Assembly: GCA_946410125.1 (NCBI GenBank)
Contig: CAMJZF010000013.1
Coordinates: 1-35,609 of the forward strand
Length of the DNA: 35,609 bases
Direction: 5' to 3'
Source: an uncultured Prevotellaceae bacterium
Lineage (GTDB): Bacteria > Bacteroidota > Bacteroidia > Bacteroidales > Muribaculaceae
Within the stretch, counting starts at the first letter, position 1; the number at the start of each line of letters is the position of its first letter. Made by a program: the position numbers and the translations under genes. Positions 1 through 8,503 of this stretch are shown here, in pieces. The notes under the pieces were generated by a model. It worked only from the letters and a program-made list of their open reading frames with translations. It ran no database searches and was not told the origin of the DNA.

Positions 1-723
1 TATGTGGTGGGCAACGAGCAGAACTACCACTTCCAGGTGCTCTCGCTGCTGCTCGACCGCCTGGGCTTCAAGTGGGGCAAAGACCTGATTCACTTCTCCT
101 ATGGCATGGTGGAACTACCCAACGGCAAGATGAAATCACGCGAAGGCACCGTGGTCGATGCCGACGACCTCATGGACAAGATGGTCGACGACGCCCTTGC
201 CATGACCAGCGACCGCCTCGAGGGCATGAGCGACGACGAGAAGCGTGAGGTTGCCCGCATCATTGGCATGGGAGCACTCAAGTACTTCATCCTCAAGGTT
301 GACCCACGCAAGAACATGCTCTTCAACCCCGAGGAGAGCATCGACTTCAACGGTAACACCGGGCCCTTCATCCAGTACACCTACGCACGCATCCAGTCGC
401 TGCAACGCAAGGCGGGCGACAACTTGCCTGCACTCAACGTTGAGGCAGTCACCCCCAACGACAAGGAGATTGCCATCATTCAGCGCGTTGCCGACTTCAC
501 CAGTGTGGTTGAGGAAGCCGGCAAGACCTACAGCCCGGCACTCATCGCCAACTACACCTACGAGCTCGCCAAGGAGTTTAACCAGTTCTACCACGACTAC
601 AGCATCCTCAAGGAAGAGGACGAGAACGTTAAGGCGTTCCGCTTAGAGCTCTCACGCACCGTTGCCGGCGTGATAAAGCGAGCTTTCTCGCTCTTGGGCA
701 TAGAAGTTCCCGAACGCATGTAA
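1..723 (+). CDS. argS: Arginyl-tRNA synthetase, C-terminal part (5' truncated by window edge)
   Basis: Frame open from base 1 (Y V V G N E Q...); contains YVVGNEQNYHF, GMVELPNGKMKSREGTVV and FIQYTYARIQSL typical of class I ArgRS and its anticodon-binding domain; stop at 721-723. Confidence 0.93.
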   Translation, partial: YVVGNEQNYHFQVLSLLLDRLGFKWGKDLIHFSYGMVELPNGKMKSREGTVVDADDLMDKMVDDALAMTSDRLEGMSDDEKREVARIIGMGALKYFILKVDPRKNMLFNPEESIDFNGNTGPFIQYTYARIQSLQRKAGDNLPALNVEAVTPNDKEIAIIQRVADFTSVVEEAGKTYSPALIANYTYELAKEFNQFYHDYSILKEEDENVKAFRLELSRTVAGVIKRAFSLLGIEVPERM

Positions 724-921
724 TTTTTAGTTTTCAGTTCTCATTTTTTAGTTATTTTCTGTTGGCGGAAGTAAGCTGAACTATAGAGCTTATGGGATAA
801 ATTTTGAAAAAAAAAATCAACCAAAACAAAGCAAATAAAAATTTTGGCACACTTTTTGCAAAAAACAAACTAAAAACTGACAACTGATTACTGATTACTG
901 ACAACTGATTACTAAAAACTC
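724..921. repeat. Inverted pair of AACTGA/TTTTCAGTT-type simple repeats filling the argS to BI-1 intergenic region
   Basis: TTTTTAGTTTTCAGTTCTCATTTTTTAGTT (about 724-753) and AACTAAAAACTGACAACTGATTACTGATTACTGACAACTGATTACTAAAAACTCC (about 868-922). Confidence 0.8.
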
Positions 922-928
922 CAACTAT

Positions 929-1663
929 ATGAATTACAACAATCTTCCACCGCTGCCACAGCCTCAGGCTACTCAGGCAGCACCACAACAAAGCGAGTGG
1001 TCACTCACCGCCTACATGACGCAAGTCATGCGCAAGGTCTATGTAAAAATGTTCCTCGGACTGCTTGTTACAGCCATCACATCATGGCTGGTGCTTAGCA
1101 GCCAGTCGTTGCTACTCACCCTAATTCAAAGCCGTGGATTACTCATTGGCTTGTGCGTTGGTGAGCTGGCACTGGTCTTCACCCTATCGATGGCAATCAA
1201 CAAGCTCAGTTCGCCCGTAGCAACCTTGCTGTTCTACCTCTATGCAGTGCTCAACGGCGTGACCCTTACACCCATCTTCCTGGTTTACACCATGTCGTCG
1301 ATAGCACTCACATTCTTTGTTACAGCCGGTGTATTCCTGGCTATGTCAATCTATGGCTACACTACCAAGAGCGACCTCACCAAGTTTGGAACTTTCATGG
1401 TAATGGCACTGATTGGCCTCATCGTGTGCACAATCATCAACATCTTCTGGGCCAACAGCGTGATGGACTGGATCATTAGCTTTGCCGGTGTGGCAATCTT
1501 TATAGGACTCACCGCCTGGGACACACAGAAGATCAAGCAGATGGCACAAGAGACCGACGAGGCCAACGCCGGCAAGCTCGCCACTCTGGGAGCGCTCTCG
1601 CTCTACCTCGACTTCATTAACCTGTTCCTCTACCTGCTGCGCTTCCTTGGCAACAGGGAATAG
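929..1663 (+). CDS. Bax inhibitor-1/YccA family membrane protein
   Basis: 244 aa, about 7 TM segments; YAVLNGVTLTPIFLVYT and FIGLTAWDTQKIKQMA motifs typical of the BI-1 family. Confidence 0.9.
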   Translation: MNYNNLPPLPQPQATQAAPQQSEWSLTAYMTQVMRKVYVKMFLGLLVTAITSWLVLSSQSLLLTLIQSRGLLIGLCVGELALVFTLSMAINKLSSPVATLLFYLYAVLNGVTLTPIFLVYTMSSIALTFFVTAGVFLAMSIYGYTTKSDLTKFGTFMVMALIGLIVCTIINIFWANSVMDWIISFAGVAIFIGLTAWDTQKIKQMAQETDEANAGKLATLGALSLYLDFINLFLYLLRFLGNRE

Positions 1664-1670
1664 GATTAGG

Positions 1671-1720
1671 AGTGGCTATGAGTAGCTATGAATGGCTATG
1701 AGTGGCTATGAATGACTAAG
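1671..1720 (+). repeat. Five tandem 10-bp units A[GA]T[GA]GCTATG
   Basis: AGTGGCTATG AGTAGCTATG AATGGCTATG AGTGGCTATG AATGACTAAG, starting 8 bp after the BI-1 TAG stop. Confidence 0.95.
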
Positions 1721-1733
1721 AACCAAATAAAAG

Positions 1734-1770
1734 GTCGCCTCTACGCAAGCAAGTAGCGGCGGCTTTTTTT
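1734..1770 (+). terminator. Rho-independent terminator downstream of the BI-1 gene
   Basis: GTCGCCTCTAC (1734-1744) pairs with GTAGCGGCGGC (1753-1763), one mismatch and one G-U, followed by TTTTTTT. Confidence 0.85.
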
Positions 1771-1979
1771 GCGCTCAAAAAACTCGATTCTTGCACTTTT
1801 TTTCAAAAAAAAGTAAGAATTTTAGCTTTTAGCAATGATATTGGCAAATTTATTTCTATCTTTGTAAGTTGCATAGGATGGAAAGCATCCTGTAGCATTT
1901 TAACGAGATAATATCATTAAATATATAGAAGATTAATACAATATCAACTATATAATTGAAATTTAAATTATTACCGAAT

Positions 1980-3794
1980 ATGTTGAAACGATTTTTCCTG
2001 GTAGTGTGCGGGTCTTTTGTGGGAACTTTCTTAGCTTTGTTGTTCTTCACACTCACAGCCGTCATCATGAGTTTTATTATCTTTGGCTCAATGGCAAGCG
2101 CCAAAGGCAACGTAAAGATTGAGAAAAACTCAATCATGTATGTTAAGCTCGACGGAACGCTCAGCGAGCGCGACGGCGGGGCTAATGCGTCGCTGATGAT
2201 GCTCATGCCCAACAACCAGGGCGGTCAGAGCCTGTCTACTCTCATCAAGGGCTTGAAAATTGCCAAGGAAGACAAGAATATCAAAGGTCTCTATCTCGAC
2301 TGCCGTGGCATGGCAGCGGGCATGGCTTCACTCTATGAATTGCGTGAGGCCATCAAGGACTTTAAAGCCAGCAAGAAATTCATCTATGCCTATGGCGACG
2401 AAGGAATATTGCAGAGCGACTACTACCTCGCCTCGCTTGCCGACAGCATTTTCCTTAACCCTGAGGGCGCGGTCGACATCCATGGCTTGGGCTCAATGAC
2501 CCCCTACATGAAAAAACTGCTCGACAAAGTGGGCGTTGAAGTGCAAGTAGTGAGGGTTGGCACTTTCAAGAGTGCTGTGGAGCCTTTCATGCTCGACCAG
2601 ATGAGCGATGCCAACCGCGAGCAGCAGGAGCATTACTTAGGCAGCCTGTGGGGAGTAATCTCTAAAGACATGGCAACCGACCGACACATCGACACCACCA
2701 AGTTTGCTGCCCTCACCGACTCGTTAATGTTAACAATGAGTGCCCAGGAACTGATGAAAAACAAGCTCGTTGACAAGCTGTGCTACCGCACCGAAATGGA
2801 AGACAGGCTGCGCCAGCTCACCGACGTTGACAAGAAAGACGACTTGAAGCTCGTTACTGCAAGCGACCTGGTTGAAGCCAGCGACAGCCCATTTGGCACA
2901 GGAAGCGATGTAGTGGCAGTGCTCTATGCCACAGGCGAAATTTACAGCGGAACCAGGAATGGGGGTGGCATTCCGAGCATCAATGGCGAAGAAGCCATTT
3001 ACAGCGAGACACTTGCCAAGCAAATCAGAGAGCTGCAGTTAGACGACAACGTTAAAGCCCTCGTCCTGCGAGTCAACTCTCCTGGCGGTAGTGCCTTTGG
3101 CAGCGAAGAAATTTGGAAAGCCCTTGAGGACTTCAAAGCCAGTGGCAAACCATTGGCAGTGTCGATGGGCGACTATGCCGCCTCGGGTGGCTACTACATC
3201 TCATCGGGAGCACAGCGCATCTTTGCCGACCCATTGACAATAACCGGCAGCATAGGCATCTTTGGCATGATTCCTAATGCCAGCAACTTCATCAACAACA
3301 CTCTGGGCGTGAAGATGGAAGAAGTTCACACCAACGAAAATGCCATTGCCGGCACGCCTTACAAGCCACTCACCGACAGCCAGAAAGCAGCATTGCAACG
3401 CATGGTGGAGCGCGGCTACGACACTTTTACAAAGCGTTGTGCGCAAGGTCGCAAGATGTCGCAAGACTCTATTAAGGTGATTGGTGAAGGGCGAGTTTGG
3501 GACGCTCTAACTGCCTATAAAATCGGACTCGTCGACCAACTGGGAGGACTCGAGGACGCAATAAAATGGGTCGCTCTACAGGCCAAGCTCAAAGATGGCG
3601 ACTACTCGGTTGTAGACTATCCTAACATGGAAATGTCGTTCATGGAAATGCTCAACTCAATGCAGGGAATGAGAATCGAGAACGAAATGCGCTCCCGCAT
3701 GGGCATTTTCTACAACAGCTATGAGCAACTGCAGGCTATCCTCAACCGCGACCGCGTGCTCTGCCTCATGGAGCCAATTGAAATTGTTTTTTAA
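1980..3794 (+). CDS. sppA: Signal peptide peptidase SppA, long (67K) type
   Basis: Likely start MLKRFFLVVCGS (ORF opens at 1956); N-terminal TM; LRVNSPGGSAFGSEEIW and MGDYAASGGYYISSGAQRIFADPLTITGSIGIFG catalytic motifs; two tandem S49 domains. Confidence 0.93.
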   Translation: MLKRFFLVVCGSFVGTFLALLFFTLTAVIMSFIIFGSMASAKGNVKIEKNSIMYVKLDGTLSERDGGANASLMMLMPNNQGGQSLSTLIKGLKIAKEDKNIKGLYLDCRGMAAGMASLYELREAIKDFKASKKFIYAYGDEGILQSDYYLASLADSIFLNPEGAVDIHGLGSMTPYMKKLLDKVGVEVQVVRVGTFKSAVEPFMLDQMSDANREQQEHYLGSLWGVISKDMATDRHIDTTKFAALTDSLMLTMSAQELMKNKLVDKLCYRTEMEDRLRQLTDVDKKDDLKLVTASDLVEASDSPFGTGSDVVAVLYATGEIYSGTRNGGGIPSINGEEAIYSETLAKQIRELQLDDNVKALVLRVNSPGGSAFGSEEIWKALEDFKASGKPLAVSMGDYAASGGYYISSGAQRIFADPLTITGSIGIFGMIPNASNFINNTLGVKMEEVHTNENAIAGTPYKPLTDSQKAALQRMVERGYDTFTKRCAQGRKMSQDSIKVIGEGRVWDALTAYKIGLVDQLGGLEDAIKWVALQAKLKDGDYSVVDYPNMEMSFMEMLNSMQGMRIENEMRSRMGIFYNSYEQLQAILNRDRVLCLMEPIEIVF

Positions 3795-3853
3795 GTAGAG
3801 ATATATTGTTTTTTAAAAAAAGTAACTGAGAATAAATACATCAACTCACACTG

Positions 3854-4975
3854 ATGGATTTAGACAACATATTCAGGGCTTCCCGAAATGTGCTCACAGC
3901 AACCGAAAAAGTGCTGCTAACACCCTTGTCATGGCTTTACGGAGCAGGGGTTTGGGTTCGACAGATGGGTTTCAAGACCGGCCTGCTCAAGCAGGTGGAA
4001 TTTGACATTCCCGTTATTACCATTGGAAATGTCACAGTGGGCGGCACCGGCAAGACACCACATGTCGAGTACATCGTTTCGCGCTTGTGCCGAAAATATG
4101 AGATTGCGGTGCTGAGCCGAGGCTACAAGCGACACACCAAGGGCTTTGTGCTTGCCAACGATAACCTCTCGCCAGTAGATTTAGGTGATGAACCTTACCA
4201 GATTTATCGCAAGTTTCGCGGCATGGTAACGGTGGCTGTGTGTGAAGATCGTCGAAAGGGCATTAACAACCTGTTGCGCATCAAGCCCGACATTAACCTT
4301 GTCATCCTTGATGACGCTATGCAGCATCGATATGTTAAGCCACAGGTAAGCGTGGCAATGGTCGACTACAACCGCCCTCCCTACGAGGACAAGCTCTTGC
4401 CGCTGGGCTCCTTGCGTGAGCCTGCCGACCGCATCCTCAAGTGCGACATGGTGGTTGTCACCAAGTGCCCCGACGAGGTCAAGCCCGTTGACCTGCGCAT
4501 GATAAAAGAGCACCTGGAACTGTTCAAGTATCAGCAGCTTTATTTCTCAAAGGTGCGGTATGGCGCTCCCGAACCGGTGTTCCCAATTGGCAACCCCGAC
4601 CTCACATCACTCAACTGGCTTGATGAGGACGACCTCATCCTGGGCGTTGCTGGCATTGCCAACCCACGCCCCTTTGCCAAGTATCTTAAGCAGTTTGGCA
4701 CTCGTCTCAAGGTAATTCACTACGACGACCATCACACCTACACCCGCGATGACTTCCGTTACATCTTCAAGCTCTTCAAGGAACTTGAAGGAAAAAGAAA
4801 ATACATAGTCACTACCGAGAAAGATGCAGTGCGCATCCTCAACAGCCCATATTTTCCTCCCACGAGGCAAAACGACATCTATTTCATACCCATTCAGGCC
4901 GATTTCCTCAACTATGAGGACCGCGACTTCATCACCGAGCTTCAAAGGAAGATTGAAGGCATCGAAGACTTGTGA
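3854..4975 (+). CDS. lpxK: Tetraacyldisaccharide 4'-kinase
   Basis: VITIGNVTVGGTGKTPHVEYI Walker A region, LSRGYKRHTKGF, GDEPYQIYRKF, VILDDAMQHRYVKP. Confidence 0.95.
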   Translation: MDLDNIFRASRNVLTATEKVLLTPLSWLYGAGVWVRQMGFKTGLLKQVEFDIPVITIGNVTVGGTGKTPHVEYIVSRLCRKYEIAVLSRGYKRHTKGFVLANDNLSPVDLGDEPYQIYRKFRGMVTVAVCEDRRKGINNLLRIKPDINLVILDDAMQHRYVKPQVSVAMVDYNRPPYEDKLLPLGSLREPADRILKCDMVVVTKCPDEVKPVDLRMIKEHLELFKYQQLYFSKVRYGAPEPVFPIGNPDLTSLNWLDEDDLILGVAGIANPRPFAKYLKQFGTRLKVIHYDDHHTYTRDDFRYIFKLFKELEGKRKYIVTTEKDAVRILNSPYFPPTRQNDIYFIPIQADFLNYEDRDFITELQRKIEGIEDL

Positions 4976-5041
4976 TAAAGTTTATTGGGAATGAGACGAT
5001 TAACAACTTGTTGACTTTTTATTAACTCTAATACAATATCT

Positions 5042-5884
5042 ATGACTAAAGAAATTAACTGGCTGGAAAAAATTCAAGAAACCGCTGCTTTCATCAAGGA
5101 GAAAGTGGGCGGCAAAATGCCTAAAGTAGCAATTGTTTTAGGTTCAGGATTAGGCAACTTGGCCGACAAAATCGACATCAAGGTTGCCATTCCCTATGGT
5201 GAGATTCCTAATTTCCCCATCAGCACCGTTGAGGGGCACAAGGGTCAACTCATCTTTGGCATGCTGGGCAAGAAATATGTAATGGCGATGCAAGGACGTT
5301 TCCATTACTATGAAGGCTACTCGATGAAGGAAGCCACGTTCCCAATTCGCGTAATGAAGGCCATTGGCGTGAAAGTGCTGTGCGTTAGCAACGCCGCTGG
5401 CGGCATGAACCCTGACTTCCGTGTGGGTGACGTGATGCTTATCACCGACCACATCAATCTCTTCCCCGACCACCCGTTGCGCGGCAAGAACTACAACGAA
5501 CTTGGCCCACGCTTCCCTGCCATGAATGAGGCTTACAGCCACCGCATCAACGACTTGGCACGCAAGATTGCCAAGGAGCACAAAATCAGGCTCATGGAAG
5601 GAGTCTATGTGGGAACGCAAGGCCCCACTTTCGAGACCCCATCGGAGTATCGCTTCTTCTATCGCATTGGCGGCGACGCAGTGGGCATGAGCACAGTGCC
5701 TGAGGTGATTGTTGCCCGCCATGCCGACATGGAAGTGTTTGGCCTTAGCGTTATCACCGACCTCGGCGGTGAGGGCATCTTTGTTGACGTCTCTCACGAA
5801 GAGGTTCAGCAAGCCGCCACTAAGGCCGAGCCCATCATGACCTTGATGGTACAGGAGGTAATTAACAACCTCGACGAGGTATAA
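5042..5884 (+). CDS. Purine-nucleoside phosphorylase
   Basis: AIVLGSGLGNLADKI, VEGHKGQLIFG, MQGRFHYYEGY, CVSNAAGGMNPDF, GGDAVGMSTVPEVIVARH. Confidence 0.94.
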   Translation: MTKEINWLEKIQETAAFIKEKVGGKMPKVAIVLGSGLGNLADKIDIKVAIPYGEIPNFPISTVEGHKGQLIFGMLGKKYVMAMQGRFHYYEGYSMKEATFPIRVMKAIGVKVLCVSNAAGGMNPDFRVGDVMLITDHINLFPDHPLRGKNYNELGPRFPAMNEAYSHRINDLARKIAKEHKIRLMEGVYVGTQGPTFETPSEYRFFYRIGGDAVGMSTVPEVIVARHADMEVFGLSVITDLGGEGIFVDVSHEEVQQAATKAEPIMTLMVQEVINNLDEV

Positions 5885-5909
5885 AAATTCCTCTAACCTA
5901 CAAGAATGA

Positions 5910-5954
5910 CTACAGATTATTCTGATTCTTAAAGAAAATCAGAATAATCTGTAG
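5910..5954. terminator. Perfect 18-bp inverted repeat (hairpin) between the PNP gene and thiL
   Basis: CTACAGATTATTCTGATT (5910-5927) / AATCAGAATAATCTGTAG (5937-5954), 9-nt loop; no strong T-tract, so terminator function is uncertain. Confidence 0.5.
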
Positions 5955-5994
5955 CTATTATCATTAACCTCAACATCAACTAATATTACTAAGA

Positions 5995-7026
5995 ATGAGT
6001 GAGACTGAGATTTCCACTTTAGGAGAATTTGGGCTTATCGACAGCCTGACACGTGACTTTAAGGTAAAAAATGACTCTACTGTGCGTGGCGTGGGTGACG
6101 ACTGCGCCGTGCTTGACTATGGCAACAAAAAGACGCTTGTGACGACCGACCTGCTACTCGAAGGCATCCATTTTGACCTCACCTACACCCCTCTCAAGCA
6201 CTTAGGCTACAAGGCTGTGGCAGTGAACCTGAGCGACATCTATGCCATGAATGGCACTCCACGGCAAATCACCGTTTCATTGGGAATTTCCAAGCGCTTC
6301 ACCGTTGAGCACATCAATCAACTTTATTCTGGCATCTATGCCGCATGCGAGAAGTATGGCATCGATTTGGTGGGCGGCGACACTTCGGCATCGGTAACTG
6401 GCCTGCTCATCAGCATCACTTGCATTGGTGAGGCCAACGAAGACGAAATCGTGTATCGCAACGGTGCTCATGACACCGATTTGGTGTGCGTGAGCGGTGA
6501 CCTGGGAGCCGCCTACATGGGGCTGCAACTGCTTGAGCGCGAACGTGTGGCAAGCGAAGGGCAGAAAGACTTCCAACCCGACTTTGCCGGTCGCGAGTAC
6601 CTGCTTGAACGTCAAATTAAGCCAGAACCACGTGCCGACGTGATTGCCGAGTTGCGGGAATTGGGCATCAAGCCCACTGCCATGATGGATATTAGCGATG
6701 GGCTGTCGAGCGAGTTGTTGCACATTTGCAAGCAGAGCAAAGTAGGCTGCCGCGTGTATGAAGACCGCATTCCCATCGACTACCAGACCGCTGTCATGGC
6801 CGAGGAGCTGAACATGAACCTTGTCACAGCCGCAATGAATGGCGGTGAGGACTATGAGCTGCTATTCACCGTGCCGCTCACCCAGCACGAAAAGGTGGAG
6901 CAAATGAAAACGGCGCGACTCATTGGCCGCATTACAAAGCCCGAACTGGGAGCCTACATGGTTACACGCGATGATGCCGAAGTAGAAATACGCGCACAAG
7001 GCTGGAACGCCTTTGATAATGCATAA
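5995..7026 (+). CDS. thiL: Thiamine-phosphate kinase
   Basis: GEFGLIDSL, GDDCAVL, TTDLLLEGIHFDL, GGDTSAS, DISDGLSSELLHI, NGGEDYELLFTV. Confidence 0.95.
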   Translation: MSETEISTLGEFGLIDSLTRDFKVKNDSTVRGVGDDCAVLDYGNKKTLVTTDLLLEGIHFDLTYTPLKHLGYKAVAVNLSDIYAMNGTPRQITVSLGISKRFTVEHINQLYSGIYAACEKYGIDLVGGDTSASVTGLLISITCIGEANEDEIVYRNGAHDTDLVCVSGDLGAAYMGLQLLERERVASEGQKDFQPDFAGREYLLERQIKPEPRADVIAELRELGIKPTAMMDISDGLSSELLHICKQSKVGCRVYEDRIPIDYQTAVMAEELNMNLVTAAMNGGEDYELLFTVPLTQHEKVEQMKTARLIGRITKPELGAYMVTRDDAEVEIRAQGWNAFDNA

Positions 7027-7046
7027 TGCACAATTCATAATGCACA
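7016..7046 (+). repeat. CATAATGCAC direct repeats overlapping the thiL stop codon
   Basis: ATAATGCATAATGCACAATTCATAATGCACA; CATAATGCAC at 7022-7031 and 7036-7045. Confidence 0.85.
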
Positions 7047-7048
7047 AA

Positions 7049-7086
7049 CGAAACTGCCTAACACATTTTGTCTTAGGCAGTTTTGT
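7049..7086. terminator. Bidirectional-type terminator hairpin between convergent thiL and HU-LysM genes
   Basis: AAACTGCCTAA (7051-7061) / TTAGGCAGTTT (7073-7083), 11-bp perfect stem with T-rich flank. Confidence 0.65.
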
Positions 7087-7136
7087 TATCTCATTTATAT
7101 ATGATATCTGCCACCTTCAAGGTCAAGCAATGGAAA

Positions 7137-8219
7137 TTATCGGCGGTAATGGCGTTTGTAGCTTTTCTTGGAACGTGAAGACTTCGAATATTTTTTAGCA
7201 TCTTTTTTCTTCATTGGCTTCACAGTCTTATAATTATACTTACCATTAGATTTTGTACTTTCTTTTGTGCCTTCCTCGCTAATATCTTTCTCTTCACCAT
7301 TGGCATTGCTTTCCATCGCCTTTATTTTCTTGTAGAGCTTCAAAGCTTCCTCGCCGGCATGACGTAAACTTTGCTTGCTGTCGCTGTTGATGCCATATTT
7401 TTCGGGAGGCGGTATAACAAGCACCGATCCATGAGGAATCTTGTGATAGTTAGGATATTTATCCTGATTCTCACGAGCTATATACACCCAGAAAACCTGG
7501 TCGCCATAGTGCTTCTTAGCCATTAGAGTCAAGACATTGCCATTGGCAAGCGTATCGGTGACTACGGGTTGTGCTTTGGCAGCTACAGTATCGGTCTTGG
7601 CGGTAATATTCTGCTGCCTATTATTTTCAGTCGACTTGCCACCGCGTAACGCCCATGTCGTTAGAGCGACAACCGCTATTGCAGCCACGCCAGCCCACCA
7701 CCACTTAGCAAAACCATTCTTTCCTGGCAGAGGTTCAGGTTCCTCTTTCACCTGAGGTGTGCTTTCCACAATCTTATCAGTAGCAACCGGCTCATCTATA
7801 GGCTTGACCTCGGGCTCTGCCGTGTCCTCAACCTCAGCCATGGGGATTTGTTCCTGAACTACATTTGTGGGCTCTTCCATCTTAGGTTCAGGCTGTTTCT
7901 GTTCCATCTCGGCATCGATTTCGGCAAGCTGTTCATTGGTAATCTCATCGCTGAGTTCCAATGGCTTAAACTGCGCAAAAGGGGCATTTACAGTCTCGGC
8001 AAGGTCGTTGTCGGGGGTGAAAAAAACTTCCTTTTCACCATCAACATTCTTGACCTTGAATGAGCCTATCCCCTTAATCTTCACAATCTCGCCATTGTCC
8101 AAAGCATGTGATACAGTGGCAAACAGTTCCTGAAGGAACAATTCGCTCATGCGAGTGGTGGTTTTTGCCTTCTCGGCCACCAGCTCAACCAGCTGTGGGA
8201 ACGCTATTCTCTCTTTCAT
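7137..8219 (-). CDS. HU-family DNA-binding domain, acidic linker, TM helix, LysM-like domain and basic C-tail
   Basis: N-term HU-like (FPQLVELVAEKAKTTTRMSELFLQELFATVSHALDNGEIVKIKGIGSFKV); TM KWWWAGVAAIAVVALTTWAL (about aa 172-191); LysM-like GNVLTLMAKKHYGDQVFWVYIARENQDKYPNYHKIPHGSVLVIPP (about aa 227-271); Lys/Arg-rich tail. Confidence 0.85.
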   Translation of the reverse strand: MKERIAFPQLVELVAEKAKTTTRMSELFLQELFATVSHALDNGEIVKIKGIGSFKVKNVDGEKEVFFTPDNDLAETVNAPFAQFKPLELSDEITNEQLAEIDAEMEQKQPEPKMEEPTNVVQEQIPMAEVEDTAEPEVKPIDEPVATDKIVESTPQVKEEPEPLPGKNGFAKWWWAGVAAIAVVALTTWALRGGKSTENNRQQNITAKTDTVAAKAQPVVTDTLANGNVLTLMAKKHYGDQVFWVYIARENQDKYPNYHKIPHGSVLVIPPPEKYGINSDSKQSLRHAGEEALKLYKKIKAMESNANGEEKDISEEGTKESTKSNGKYNYKTVKPMKKKDAKKYSKSSRSKKSYKRHYRR

Positions 8220-8494
8220 GACTGGTTGAGTTTTTTCTTGAGAACATTACTTGCGGTGTAATGAACTTCCACCCTTGGAGGAATGAGCATGCGCTTGCCG
8301 GTCTCGCTATCGGTCTCAATTGATTCCTTGTGGTTTATTGCTTCAAGGGTTCCGAATCGAGGCACACTAATGCTGTCAAGCTTCGAGCAACGTTCCTTCA
8401 CTACGTTGCTCAAAGCCTCAAGCAGTTTGCTGATGTCGCTTTTGTTGCGATTAAGCGACTTTGATAGCCTCTCGACCAATTCCTTGTGCTGCAT
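8216..8494 (-). CDS. HU/IHF-family DNA-binding protein (small)
   Basis: 92 aa; LVERLSKSLNRNKSDISKLLEALSNVVKERCSKLDSISVPRFGTLEA...IPPRVEVHYTASNVLKKKL; overlaps the next gene by ATGA. Confidence 0.85.
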   Translation of the reverse strand: MQHKELVERLSKSLNRNKSDISKLLEALSNVVKERCSKLDSISVPRFGTLEAINHKESIETDSETGKRMLIPPRVEVHYTASNVLKKKLNQS

Positions 8495-8503
8495 GCTTTG
8501 GGT

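Noticed and set aside
5150-5812. 220-aa minus-strand ORF opposite the PNP gene
   Set aside because: Antisense shadow ORF with no motif.
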